Assembly: GCF_013409365.1 (NCBI RefSeq)
Contig: NZ_JACCBA010000001.1
Location: forward strand, 3,844,001-3,908,000
Length of the DNA: 64,000 bases
From: Actinomadura luteofluorescens
GTDB lineage: Bacteria > Actinomycetota > Actinomycetes > Streptosporangiales > Streptosporangiaceae
Reading direction: 5' to 3'
In this document: piece after piece, positions 27,237-35,423 of the stretch
Numbering within the stretch: position 1 is the stretch's first letter
Layout of the letters: each line of letters begins with the position of its first letter
Translations under genes and position numbers: made by a program
Notes under the pieces: generated by a model
Told to the model about the DNA's origin: nothing
What the model saw: only the letters and a program-made list of their open reading frames with translations
Databases searched by the model: none

Positions 27237-27854
27237 ATGTTCCAAGGGTCGTTGCTGGACGGCACGGACGAGAGCGGTCCGCGGCCTCTGAGCGCGGTAC
27301 GGCGGACGCCGCTGGAGCACGGCGCGTGGGTGGACGTCCTGCCCGGCTGGATCCCCAACGCGGACGCGCTGTTCGAGCGGCTGCTCACGTCCGTCCCGTG
27401 GCGGGCCGAGCGGCGGCGCATGTACGACAAGGTCGTCGACGTCCCGCGCCTCCTGGCGTTCTACGACGAGAAGGCGGAACTGCCCGATCCCGTCCTGGAC
27501 GAGGCGAAGGCGGCGCTCGACGAGCACTACGCCGCGGAACTCGGCGAGCCGTTCCGGACGGCCGGCCTCTGCCTCTACCGGGACGGGCGCGACAGCGTGG
27601 CGTGGCACGGCGACACCATCGGGCGCGGCTCCACGCACGACACGATGGTGGCGATCCTGTCGGTCGGCACCCCGAGGAGCCTGCTGCTCCGCCCGCGCGG
27701 CGGCGGTCCCGCGATCCGGCGCGACCTGGGCCACGGCGACCTCATCGTCATGGGCGGGAGCTGCCAGCGGACGTGGGAGCACGCCATTCCGAAGAGCGCC
27801 CGCGTGACGGGCCCCCGGATCAGCGTCCAGTTCAGGCCGCGCGGGGTCCGCTGA
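27237..27854 (+). CDS. AlkB-like 2-oxoglutarate/Fe(II) dioxygenase
   Basis: 205 residues. The iron ligands AWHGD (His and Asp) and WEHAIP (distal His), and the 2-oxoglutarate-binding Arg in RISVQFRP, mark an AlkB-family enzyme that removes alkyl groups from DNA or RNA bases by oxidation. ATG 27237 was preferred over 27195 because the longer start would place coding sequence over the SOS box. Its control by LexA supports a DNA-repair function. Confidence 0.9.
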   Translation: MFQGSLLDGTDESGPRPLSAVRRTPLEHGAWVDVLPGWIPNADALFERLLTSVPWRAERRRMYDKVVDVPRLLAFYDEKAELPDPVLDEAKAALDEHYAAELGEPFRTAGLCLYRDGRDSVAWHGDTIGRGSTHDTMVAILSVGTPRSLLLRPRGGGPAIRRDLGHGDLIVMGGSCQRTWEHAIPKSARVTGPRISVQFRPRGVR

Positions 27855-27912
27855 GCAAAGCGGGCACACCTCGCCTCATGGCACCATGAACGGTGATTCG
27901 TGAGGAGGCCCG

Positions 27913-30867
27913 TTGCAGCGTCTGGTCGTGTCACACTCCTCCCCCCGGGCGTATCGGACGGTACTGGACGCGTTGCAAGCGCCGGTGCCCTACGCCGACG
28001 CCGGGCGGCACATCCTGATCGAGCCGGGTTCGTATCCGAACACAGGGTTCCGCAGTTCGGGCGACTTCGTCCTGACGGCCGTCGGCGGGCCGGGCACGGT
28101 CACCCTGGACGGCGCCACGGACGCGACGATCGAGGTCACCGGAATGGTGACGCTCCAGGGGCTCATCGTCCGCAACTGGAGCGACGAGGGCCTCGCGTTG
28201 GACACCGCAGAGGGCAGCGTCCTGGCGGAGCACTGCGAGTTCGTGAGCCGCTCCGACGTGGCCGTGCGCGCGGCCTCCGGCGCGCAACTGGCGCTGAAGC
28301 AGTGCCAGGTCCAGGACGGCGCGATCGTGTACGCCGCCGCGTCCGGGATCGTGGAGGGCACCTCCGTCACCGGAGCCGAGGGCAACGCGATCGCCATCCG
28401 CAGCGGCAGCACGGTCACCCTCCGGGCGTGCCGGATCAGCGACGCGGGCGGCCACGGCATCTGGGTGACCGAGGGGTCGCGCCCGCTGATCGAGCAGTGC
28501 ACGATCAGCGGCCCGACGAGCGCCGGGATCCGGGTGGACGACCGCGCGGACGCGGCGATCCGCAACTGCGCGTTCCACAGCTCGGGCCAGTCGTCCCTGA
28601 TCGCTCTGGACAGGGGCAAGGCGGTCGCGGAGGACTGCCTGATCGAGGACGCGGGCGCCGACGCGCTGTGGGTGGCGACCAACGGCTCGCTGACCGCGCG
28701 GCGGATCAGGATGGAGGCCCCGCAGCGGACCGGCGTGGTCGTCGAGAAGGGCGTCGCCCTCCTGGAGGACTGCGAGATCAACGGGGCGGGCACCAACGGC
28801 CTGTCCCTCATCGCGCACGCGGACGTCACGTTCGTCCGGGGCCGGATCAGCGACACGGGGAAGATCGGCGCTGGGCTCGCCTCCGGCGCGCGCGTCGTGC
28901 TGGACGGGACGACGATCAGCGGCAGCGGGCTCGCCGGGGTGAGCGTGGAGGGCGGCGGCCGGCTCGCCCTCCGCAACTGCACGGTGGTGGACAACCACGG
29001 CGCGGGCGTCATCGCGGGCGAGGGCGCGCACATCGACGTGAGCGGCCTGATCAGCGAGCGCAACCAGCGGCCGGACAAGCTCGACGGCGGCCCGCAGGCC
29101 GGGACGACCGCGCAGGTCACCGTGCCGACGCAGGCGGAAGAGGCCCCGGCCGCGGCGAAGCCCAGGACGGTGCCGCCGCCCGGGGAGGGCACCGGCGGGC
29201 CGTCGGCGGACGTGCTGCTGGCCGAGTTGGACGCGATGATCGGTCTGGCCGGGGTCAAGCGTGAGATCCGCATTCTGGCGAATCTGCAGAAGGTGGCCGA
29301 GCAGCGGCGGTTGGCGGGGCTCCCGCCGGGTTCGGCGAAGGGCCGGCACATGGTCTTCGCGGGCCCGCCCGGCACTGGTAAGACCACCGTGGCGCGGCTG
29401 TACGGCGGCATCCTCGCAGCGCTGGGTGTGGTGGAGAAGGGCCAGGTGGTCGAGGTCAGCCGGGCCGATCTGGTGTCGGAGAACATCGGTGGGACGGCGC
29501 TGCGCACGACCGAGGTGTTCGACCGCGCTCGCGGCGGTGTGCTGTTCATCGACGAGGCCTACACGCTGTCGCGCAAGGCGACCGGCACCGACTTCGGGCA
29601 GGAGGCCATCGACACCCTGGTCAAGCTGATGGAGGACCACCGCGACGAGGTCGTGGTCATCGCTGCCGGATACTCGGCCGAGATGCGCGAGTTCCTCGCC
29701 GCCAACCCGGGCCTCAGCTCGCGGTTCTCCCGCACGGTGGAGTTCGAGAACTACAGCCCAGCCGAACTCGTCCAGATCGTCGAGACCCAGGCCGACAAGG
29801 ACGGCTACCAGCTCGCCGAGGACGCGCGCACCGCGCTCCTGGCGCACTTCACCTCCATGAAGCGCGACGCCTCCTTCGGCAACGGCCGCGCCGCACGCCG
29901 CGTCTTCGAAGCGGCGGTGGAACGCCAGGCGCAACGCCTGGCCGACATGGAAGAACTGCCCTCCGGCGAGGAGCTGTCCCGGCTGATCGCCGAAGACCTC
30001 GACGTCGACACCGGCCTGGCCGCCCGGTTCGGAGAGGCCCGCGACCCCGACCAGGTCGGCAACCTGCTGGCGCGGCTGGCCGCGATGACCGGACTGGACG
30101 AGGTCAAACGCGACATCCGCGACCTGCTCGACCTGATCGCCTCGGCCCGGCGCCGCCGCGCCGCCGGCCTGGAGGCCGAACCCTTCACCGGCCACCTGAT
30201 CTTCGCCGGCCCCCCCGGCACCGGCAAGACCACCGTCGCCCGCCTCTACGGAGAACTCCTCACCGCCCTGGGCGTCCTGGCACAAGGCCAGGTCGTCGAA
30301 GCCGCACGCCTCGACCTGGTCGGACAGTACGTCGGACACACCGCACAGAAGACCAGCGAGGTCTTCGAACGCGCCCGCGGCGGCGTCCTGTTCATCGACG
30401 AGGCCTACTCCCTGTCGCGTCCGGGCGGCTCGGGCCACGATTTCGGGCAGGAGGCCATCGACACCCTGGTCAAGCTGATGGAGGACCACCGCGACGAGGT
30501 CATCGTGATCGCGGCCGGATACACCTCGGAGATGAAGGGGTTCCTGGCCACCAACCCGGGCCTGGCGTCGCGTTTCGCGCGCACCCTCACCTTCCGCCCC
30601 TACGAGGTCGACGGCCTGGTCTCGATCTTCCTGGGCAAGGCCAAGACGGCCGACTACCGCGTCCCGGAACCCACCCAGCAGGCCCTCACCACCTACCTGG
30701 CGGCCAACCGCGACCGGTTCCGCGAGGGCAACGGACGCGAGATCGACAAACTCTTCCGTTCCGCGGTGACCGCCCACGCCCGCCGCACCGAACAACTCGC
30801 CAACACCGGCGCCGAACTCACCACCGAACAACTCGCCACCCTCCTGCCCGAGGACATCACTCCGTGA
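27913..30867 (+). CDS. right-handed beta-helix protein fused to two CbbX/EccA-like AAA+ ATPase domains
   Basis: 984 residues from TTG 27913, supported by GAGGAGG five bases upstream. Residues 1-390 are right-handed parallel beta-helix repeats (many G-x-x-I/V-x-x-C units such as CRISDAGGHGIWV). After a Pro/Ala-rich linker come two AAA+ domains, Walker A GPPGTGKT near residues 484 and 765, Walker B GGVLFIDEAY, and a shared segment FGQEAIDTLVKLMEDHRDEV. The ATPases resemble CbbX/SpoVK and ESX EccA. There is no signal peptide, so the beta-helix is probably cytoplasmic. No ESX genes are nearby; function unknown. Confidence 0.85.
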   Translation: MQRLVVSHSSPRAYRTVLDALQAPVPYADAGRHILIEPGSYPNTGFRSSGDFVLTAVGGPGTVTLDGATDATIEVTGMVTLQGLIVRNWSDEGLALDTAEGSVLAEHCEFVSRSDVAVRAASGAQLALKQCQVQDGAIVYAAASGIVEGTSVTGAEGNAIAIRSGSTVTLRACRISDAGGHGIWVTEGSRPLIEQCTISGPTSAGIRVDDRADAAIRNCAFHSSGQSSLIALDRGKAVAEDCLIEDAGADALWVATNGSLTARRIRMEAPQRTGVVVEKGVALLEDCEINGAGTNGLSLIAHADVTFVRGRISDTGKIGAGLASGARVVLDGTTISGSGLAGVSVEGGGRLALRNCTVVDNHGAGVIAGEGAHIDVSGLISERNQRPDKLDGGPQAGTTAQVTVPTQAEEAPAAAKPRTVPPPGEGTGGPSADVLLAELDAMIGLAGVKREIRILANLQKVAEQRRLAGLPPGSAKGRHMVFAGPPGTGKTTVARLYGGILAALGVVEKGQVVEVSRADLVSENIGGTALRTTEVFDRARGGVLFIDEAYTLSRKATGTDFGQEAIDTLVKLMEDHRDEVVVIAAGYSAEMREFLAANPGLSSRFSRTVEFENYSPAELVQIVETQADKDGYQLAEDARTALLAHFTSMKRDASFGNGRAARRVFEAAVERQAQRLADMEELPSGEELSRLIAEDLDVDTGLAARFGEARDPDQVGNLLARLAAMTGLDEVKRDIRDLLDLIASARRRRAAGLEAEPFTGHLIFAGPPGTGKTTVARLYGELLTALGVLAQGQVVEAARLDLVGQYVGHTAQKTSEVFERARGGVLFIDEAYSLSRPGGSGHDFGQEAIDTLVKLMEDHRDEVIVIAAGYTSEMKGFLATNPGLASRFARTLTFRPYEVDGLVSIFLGKAKTADYRVPEPTQQALTTYLAANRDRFREGNGREIDKLFRSAVTAHARRTEQLANTGAELTTEQLATLLPEDITP
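29593..29652 (+). repeat. 60-bp exact direct repeat, copy 1 (in first AAA+ domain)
   Basis: Identical base for base to 30442-30501 in the second AAA+ domain of the same gene; codes for FGQEAIDTLVKLMEDHRDEV. Flanking DNA is clearly diverged, so identity reflects recent gene conversion rather than selection alone. Confidence 0.85.
30442..30501 (+). repeat. 60-bp exact direct repeat, copy 2 (in second AAA+ domain)
   Basis: Second copy of the 29593-29652 repeat, 849 bases downstream and in the same frame. Confidence 0.85.
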
Positions 30868-31000
30868 TCTCGCTCGCCGAGATCACCGCCGCGACGCGCG
30901 CCCAGCGGGCCACCGCCGATCGACTGGACGACGACGAGGCCCGCGCGCCCGCCCTGCTCCCGGGTGGACGCGCGGCCACGTACTGACGCCGAGAGCGTCG
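30864..31000 (+). pseudogene. remnant of a mycothiol-dependent maleylpyruvate isomerase family gene
   Basis: GTG overlaps the stop of the AAA+ gene (GTGA). The frame encodes ISLAEITAATRAQRATADRL...ALLPG; one extra base restores the hallmark LPGWTRGHVLT of the MDMPI_N/DinB-like domain, after which homology ends abruptly. Only about 45 codons of an expected 200 or more survive, so this is a truncated, frameshifted relic of a downstream operon gene. Confidence 0.65.
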
Positions 31001-31012
31001 GTCTCCCTTCCT

Positions 31013-32605
31013 CTACTGACCGCCCGTCGCGGCGCGGCCGCCGAGGTCGCCGCGACGCCCGTCCGGCCGGCGCCCGCCGTAGGCGACACGCTGTGCCAGA
31101 GCGCCGAGGAACCTGATCCGGGCCGACCCTCGCCGGGCGAGCTGGATCAGGCAGTAGCCGCGCAGCGCGCAGGGCAGGACGAGAAAGATCACCATGAAGG
31201 CGGTGAGGAAGGGGTCGTCATCGGGCACCGGGGCGGAGCCGTACCGGAGCCCGCTGTAGATCACGAAAGGGATCATCATCGCGATGAAGTAGGAGACCGT
31301 CAGCGCATCGATGAGAGCGCACTGCATCGCGTGGTACCGGACGTCCCGGCTTCTGCCGAACATGAGGGTCAAGCTGCTGAAGAACGGCATGAAGTAGGCC
31401 AGAACCGAACGGCTGCGAAGAGGCTCCACCCCGGTGGCGCCCGCCGGCGCCATCACGGGAGGGCGCGGCGCCGGGACCGGCGGCGGAGCGGGCGGCGTCC
31501 ACACCCCGCCGGGCTCTGGGCCAGGCCGCGGCAGGACCGGGGCCCGGTGCCGCTCGCGGAACGGGCCGGCCCGCTCGATCTCCGCGACGGCTTCGGCCGC
31601 GCCGCCGGCCACCGTGCGGCTGTCGTCTCCGAGCAGCGCCTTCAGCCGCTCGTACGCGAGCAGCCCGGCCTCGTCCCCGGCCAGCGCCAGATCCTTGAGC
31701 GTGCCGACGGCGGCGGCGCGCACCGACGCCAGCGGATGGCCGGCCGCCGAACGCACCTCCTCAGGCAGCTCGGGGGGCCGGAGCGTGCCGGGGCTGCGGG
31801 CGACGATCAACTCACCGCTGACATCGGAGAACTTGGTCGGCGTCTGATTCGGGTTCACGGCCGTGACCTGCGAGTACGTGTAGTCGTAGAGCTCGTCGAC
31901 GGAGATGCGCCCGTCCCGGTCGCGGTCGGCCTCGCCGGTCACGAGGCCCCGGACCAGGGCTTCGGTGAAGATCGACGGACGGCCGCCCTCCTCCCTGGTG
32001 CCGTAGCGGGAGATCTCCTTGGTGACGCGCTGCCGGTCGAGCTCGAACGCGTACTCCAGCGCCGAGGACGACGAGAGGATCGCCCGGCCGGAGCCGCTCA
32101 GCCGCTCGTTGATTCCGACGCCGCCCGGGCCGCGCACCACCATGCCTTCGACGAACGCCCCGCTGTAGCAGCAGTCGAGAAGCAGGATGATGTTGCGCGA
32201 CATGCTGTGGGACATCTGCTCGCTCACGAAGGCCGACGCGATCCCCGTCGAGCCGAGCCGCTTGACCCGGGTGTTGGTCGTCGCGAAGTAGAGGCGTCCG
32301 GCATCGTCCTTGACCCCGTGGCACGAGACGTACAGCAGCAGGACGTCGTCGGGCTGCTTGTCGCAGAAGAAGTCCTCGATCGCGGCGTTGACCTCGTGAG
32401 CCTGCCGGTTGAAGACGTCCTCCACCGCGAACCCGCCGATGCGCGGGTCCGCGAGGGCGGCCGCCAGCGCCCGCACGTCGTGGGCGGGCGACCGCAGCGA
32501 GCCGAGCCCCGGATCCTCGTACCGGTCCGACGCCACGAGAAGCGCTAGTCTCCTCGGCCGTCCAGGCTCCGGTCCCCTGCTTCCCCGTCGCACGCCAGCA
32601 GCCAT
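31013..32605 (-). CDS. caspase-like peptidase with HEAT-like middle and membrane tail (conflict-system effector)
   Basis: 530 residues from ATG 32605 (GTG 32593 is possible). Residues about 18-260 form a C14 caspase fold starting RRLALLVASDRYEDP, with catalytic His in YVSCHGVKDD (near 96) and Cys in LLDCCYSGAF (near 146). An EF-hand-like DRDGRISVDELYDY segment follows, then alpha-helical HEAT-like repeats (about 300-370), a Pro-rich linker and three C-terminal hydrophobic helices resembling DUF4870-type tails. It overlaps the EACC1 gene in another frame. Predicted role: a protease triggered in a cell-suicide or defence response. Confidence 0.85.
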   Translation of the reverse strand: MAAGVRRGSRGPEPGRPRRLALLVASDRYEDPGLGSLRSPAHDVRALAAALADPRIGGFAVEDVFNRQAHEVNAAIEDFFCDKQPDDVLLLYVSCHGVKDDAGRLYFATTNTRVKRLGSTGIASAFVSEQMSHSMSRNIILLLDCCYSGAFVEGMVVRGPGGVGINERLSGSGRAILSSSSALEYAFELDRQRVTKEISRYGTREEGGRPSIFTEALVRGLVTGEADRDRDGRISVDELYDYTYSQVTAVNPNQTPTKFSDVSGELIVARSPGTLRPPELPEEVRSAAGHPLASVRAAAVGTLKDLALAGDEAGLLAYERLKALLGDDSRTVAGGAAEAVAEIERAGPFRERHRAPVLPRPGPEPGGVWTPPAPPPVPAPRPPVMAPAGATGVEPLRSRSVLAYFMPFFSSLTLMFGRSRDVRYHAMQCALIDALTVSYFIAMMIPFVIYSGLRYGSAPVPDDDPFLTAFMVIFLVLPCALRGYCLIQLARRGSARIRFLGALAQRVAYGGRRPDGRRGDLGGRAATGGQ

Positions 32606-32937
32606 TCGAGCAGTTCCCGCCGTTCCCCCGGAGTCGCCGCGGACAGTTCCACCGATCTGTCGCCACAACTGATCTTCAGGCCCCCTCTCCGGGGGCCGAC
32701 CCATTCGAAGACACCGTTCACGAAGGCCTTGAAGGCCGCCGTTCCGGCGAGGCCCACCACGAGCGTCGAGATGGCGACCGCCGATGCCGCCTTCGCTCCC
32801 GCGGGCGCCTCGACCGGTCGCCGATCGGTCCGCAGTCCGAGTCTTCGCAGGTCCCTGAGGAGGTTGCGGCTGAGCTGGTCCAGCCGCACCGGATCGGCAT
32901 CGTGGTCGAAGATCTCGACCAGGAGTGTCCGCGCCAT
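32545..32937 (-). CDS. EACC1-like effector-associated constant component
   Basis: 130 residues: N-terminal domain VEIFDHDADPVRLDQLSRNLLRDLR, one membrane-like helix (AVAISTLVVGLAGTAAFKAF) and a C-terminal strand-rich piece LKISCGDRSVELS. This architecture matches Effector-Associated Constant Component 1, a small partner encoded just before caspase-, trypsin- or other effector genes in actinobacterial conflict systems. The caspase-like gene overlaps its 3' end by about 60 bases, which supports a functional pair. Confidence 0.75.
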   Translation of the reverse strand: MARTLLVEIFDHDADPVRLDQLSRNLLRDLRRLGLRTDRRPVEAPAGAKAASAVAISTLVVGLAGTAAFKAFVNGVFEWVGPRRGGLKISCGDRSVELSAATPGERRELLEWLLACDGEAGDRSLDGRGD

Positions 32938-33139
32938 CGATCGCCCCGTCCGAATTCCGTCGCGTTCCGCCGTCCATCAATGGACGCGCGGCCCGGTGGC
33001 GCGGGGGGCGACCGCGGGGTATCGATCTGGAATACACCGGCGAGTAGCCGCCACAAATCCCCCCATATTTAAATGCTCATCCGCGCGATCGCGGCGCTTC
33101 ACGTGGAAAACACGGAAACCATGGCGGTCGCACAAGAGC

Positions 33140-33179
33140 GGCGAAGGGACCGGCTCGCGGTGACACCGGTCCCCTCGCC
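33140..33179. terminator. hairpin downstream of the TAP-like hydrolase
   Basis: GGCGAAGGGACCGG at 33140-33153 pairs with CCGGTCCCCTCGCC at 33166-33179 with one mismatch. It follows the hydrolase stop at 33194 on the minus strand by 14 bases and also separates the EACC1 unit. Confidence 0.7.
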
Positions 33180-33193
33180 TTCTCGGTGGAGGG

Positions 33194-34675
33194 TCAGGCC
33201 GCCGGGCAGGTGGTGGCGGGCGGGGGGAGGGTGAGGGAGGTCAGGTAGGCGTCGATGGCGTTCTGCATGCAGGGGCCGCGGTTGTAGCTGCCGTGGCCGG
33301 CGCCCTCGTAGGTGAGCAGGCGTCCCGCGGGGCCGAGTTGCCGTGCGACGTTCTGCGCCCAGGCGTAGGGCGTGGCGGGGTCGTGGACGGCGTTGGACAG
33401 CAGGATCGGCGCGCTGCCGCGGACGCGCAGGCGGTGCTGCGGGTTGCGGACGGGCTGCGGCCAGCCGAGGCAGGCGGAGATCGCCATGACGGGACGCGCG
33501 AACGTCATGTCGGGGGCGACCTTCTCCGTGCGCCGCATGAGGCTCGCGTACTCGCCGTAGTCGCGGACGGGCAGGCTCCAGTCGGAGCAGAACTGCGCGG
33601 TGAAGGGGTCCGTGGCGGTCTCACCCGCCGCCGGGGCGGCGGCAGGACGCGAGCCGGGCTTGAGGGGCGCGGACGCGTCCAGCGCGGCCAGCCTCGACGC
33701 CAGCTCCGCCCAGTCGGGGCCGTAGAAGCTCTTGTAGGCCATCAGGACGAGGCCGAACTCCGGTAGCGCGGCACCCGGCGAAGAGGGGTCGGGCAGTTCC
33801 CCACGGGCAGCGCGGGCGCGCAGGTCACGCCAGACGGCCCGGACGTCCCTGCCGTGCAGGGCGCACTCCTGGGTGCGGCCGCACCAGGCGACGAACTGGT
33901 CGAACGAGTCCTGGGCGGCTGCCAGTTCGGACGTCAGGAAGCGCCGGGCGTCGGGGACGCTGTGGTCGTCCACGCTCTCCAGCACCATCGCCCGGACGCG
34001 TCGCGGGAACGTCTCGGCGTACATCTCGCCCAGCAGCGTGCCGTAGGAGCTGCCGTGGAAGGTCAGCTTCGACTCGCCGAGGGCGGCGCGGATCGCGTCC
34101 ACGTCCCGGACGGTGCTGAGCGTGTCGGCGTGGTCGTAGAGCGGCCCGGTGCGGGCGCGGCAGTCGGCCCGCACCCGCGCGTTGTGGTCGAGGGTCGCCT
34201 GGAACTGCGCGGCACTCTTGATCATCGGTGAGGGCGCGGCCCTGAGCAGGTCGGCCGAGCAGGTCACCGGATGGCTGGCGCCGATGCCGCGCGGGTCGAA
34301 GCTGACGATGTCGAAGCGCCGGCGCAGCCGGTCGCTGAACCGGTCGATCCCGCTCTCGACCCTGGTCACGCGCTGGACGCCGGAGTCGCCGGGCCCGCCG
34401 GGGCCGAACACGAGCGTGCCGACGCGGGCGCCCGGGTCGAGGGCCTTGCGGCGCGCGATGGCGAGACCGAACGTGGGGCCGTCCGGCCGGGACCAGTCGA
34501 CCGGCAGCCGCAGGGTCGCGCACTCGGCCTTGCCGTCGTCGCCGCACGCGCGCCAGCCGATGGCGGACGGCGAGCGCGGTGCGGGCGAGGCGGTGGCGGG
34601 GAGCGCGACGCCGGCCAGCGTCACGGTCCCTGCCGCGGCCGCGCCCAGGACGGCGAGCCTGTTTCTGCGCAGCAT
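33194..34675 (-). CDS. secreted tripeptidyl-aminopeptidase-like alpha/beta hydrolase
   Basis: 493 residues with a Sec signal peptide (cleavage near ATAS). Alpha/beta hydrolase of the TAP/SlpD-E type: oxyanion segment FGPGGPGDSG, SFDPRGIGAS, nucleophile elbow FHGSSYGTLLGEMYA, and a TAP C-terminal domain with late Asp in LLSNAVHDPATPY and His in EGAGHGSY. It is expected to release peptides or amino acids outside the cell. Single gene, with a hairpin downstream. Confidence 0.9.
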   Translation of the reverse strand: MLRRNRLAVLGAAAAGTVTLAGVALPATASPAPRSPSAIGWRACGDDGKAECATLRLPVDWSRPDGPTFGLAIARRKALDPGARVGTLVFGPGGPGDSGVQRVTRVESGIDRFSDRLRRRFDIVSFDPRGIGASHPVTCSADLLRAAPSPMIKSAAQFQATLDHNARVRADCRARTGPLYDHADTLSTVRDVDAIRAALGESKLTFHGSSYGTLLGEMYAETFPRRVRAMVLESVDDHSVPDARRFLTSELAAAQDSFDQFVAWCGRTQECALHGRDVRAVWRDLRARAARGELPDPSSPGAALPEFGLVLMAYKSFYGPDWAELASRLAALDASAPLKPGSRPAAAPAAGETATDPFTAQFCSDWSLPVRDYGEYASLMRRTEKVAPDMTFARPVMAISACLGWPQPVRNPQHRLRVRGSAPILLSNAVHDPATPYAWAQNVARQLGPAGRLLTYEGAGHGSYNRGPCMQNAIDAYLTSLTLPPPATTCPAA

Positions 34676-34958
34676 GGAGATCCTTCCGGTGCGGGGACGT
34701 CAGAGGCCCGCGTCCTCGAAGGCGGGCGACGGTCCCCCGCCCGGCCGTGGCGGGGGACCGCTGACGATCAAGCTAGGTGCGGTCCCCGCACCGGAACAGG
34801 GTGATCAGGGGCGATTCAGGGTCGGTTCAGGGTTCGACCAGGGGCGAACCGCGACCGCCCGTCCGCCCGCGGCCCTATCAAGAGTCGCCAATCAGTACGT
34901 CACAACGTCGTGGTATTCGACAATTCCTGAGAGAGGCGGGAAAATTGAGTCCAACGAC

Positions 34959-35171
34959 TCAACGACCGTCCAGGTCCCCGTTCTGAATCGTGTTCAGGAG
35001 GGCCTGCCACTGAGCGGGGGCGAGGGCGAGGAAGCCGGCGGAGGGGTTGCGCGAGTCGCGGACCAGAACCGACGGCCCGGAGGCCGCCACTTCGACGCAC
35101 TGGCTTTCGCCGCCGCTCGCACTGCTCTTGCGCCAGTTCAGCACCACCCTCGGGGTCGACCGGTACACCAT
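34959..35171 (-). CDS. DUF397 protein
   Basis: 70-residue protein matching DUF397: LNWRKSSASGGESQCVEVA and VLVRDSRNPSAGFLALAPAQWQALL. Start at ATG 35171 chosen for GGAGG four to five bases upstream. DUF397 proteins accompany Scr1-like XRE/DUF5753 regulators, and one such gene lies just upstream (35424..36308), separated by 252 bases. The pair resembles antitoxin-like or developmental regulatory pairs in Streptomyces. Confidence 0.88.
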   Translation of the reverse strand: MVYRSTPRVVLNWRKSSASGGESQCVEVAASGPSVLVRDSRNPSAGFLALAPAQWQALLNTIQNGDLDGR

Positions 35172-35423
35172 CCAACCTCCATCCGTTGCCGACGCGTGCG
35201 CTCTCACCCGCCATTAGGGCGAGGAACACGCGCGGGGGCAGGCGGCCAAGTAGGGCACGACAAACCACGACCTTGTGGAAAATTTCCCGATCACGAGTGT
35301 AAACGGTTCTAGTTATCCCGCCTACAAGGGAACACAAGATCACCCTGTGTGCTATGTCGGCCACTCGCCTTGTGGATGCCGGATGCGGCGGTCACCTCCA
35401 GGTCGGGTCGGTCGCGGGCGAGG

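Noticed and set aside
27931..30831. 966-codon open frame antisense to the beta-helix/AAA+ gene
   Set aside because: No recognisable motif; the plus-strand frame has two clear AAA+ domains.
27913..30867. call as ESX secretion ATPase EccA
   Set aside because: The AAA+ domains resemble EccA but the protein has two of them plus a beta-helix, and no ESX genes are present.
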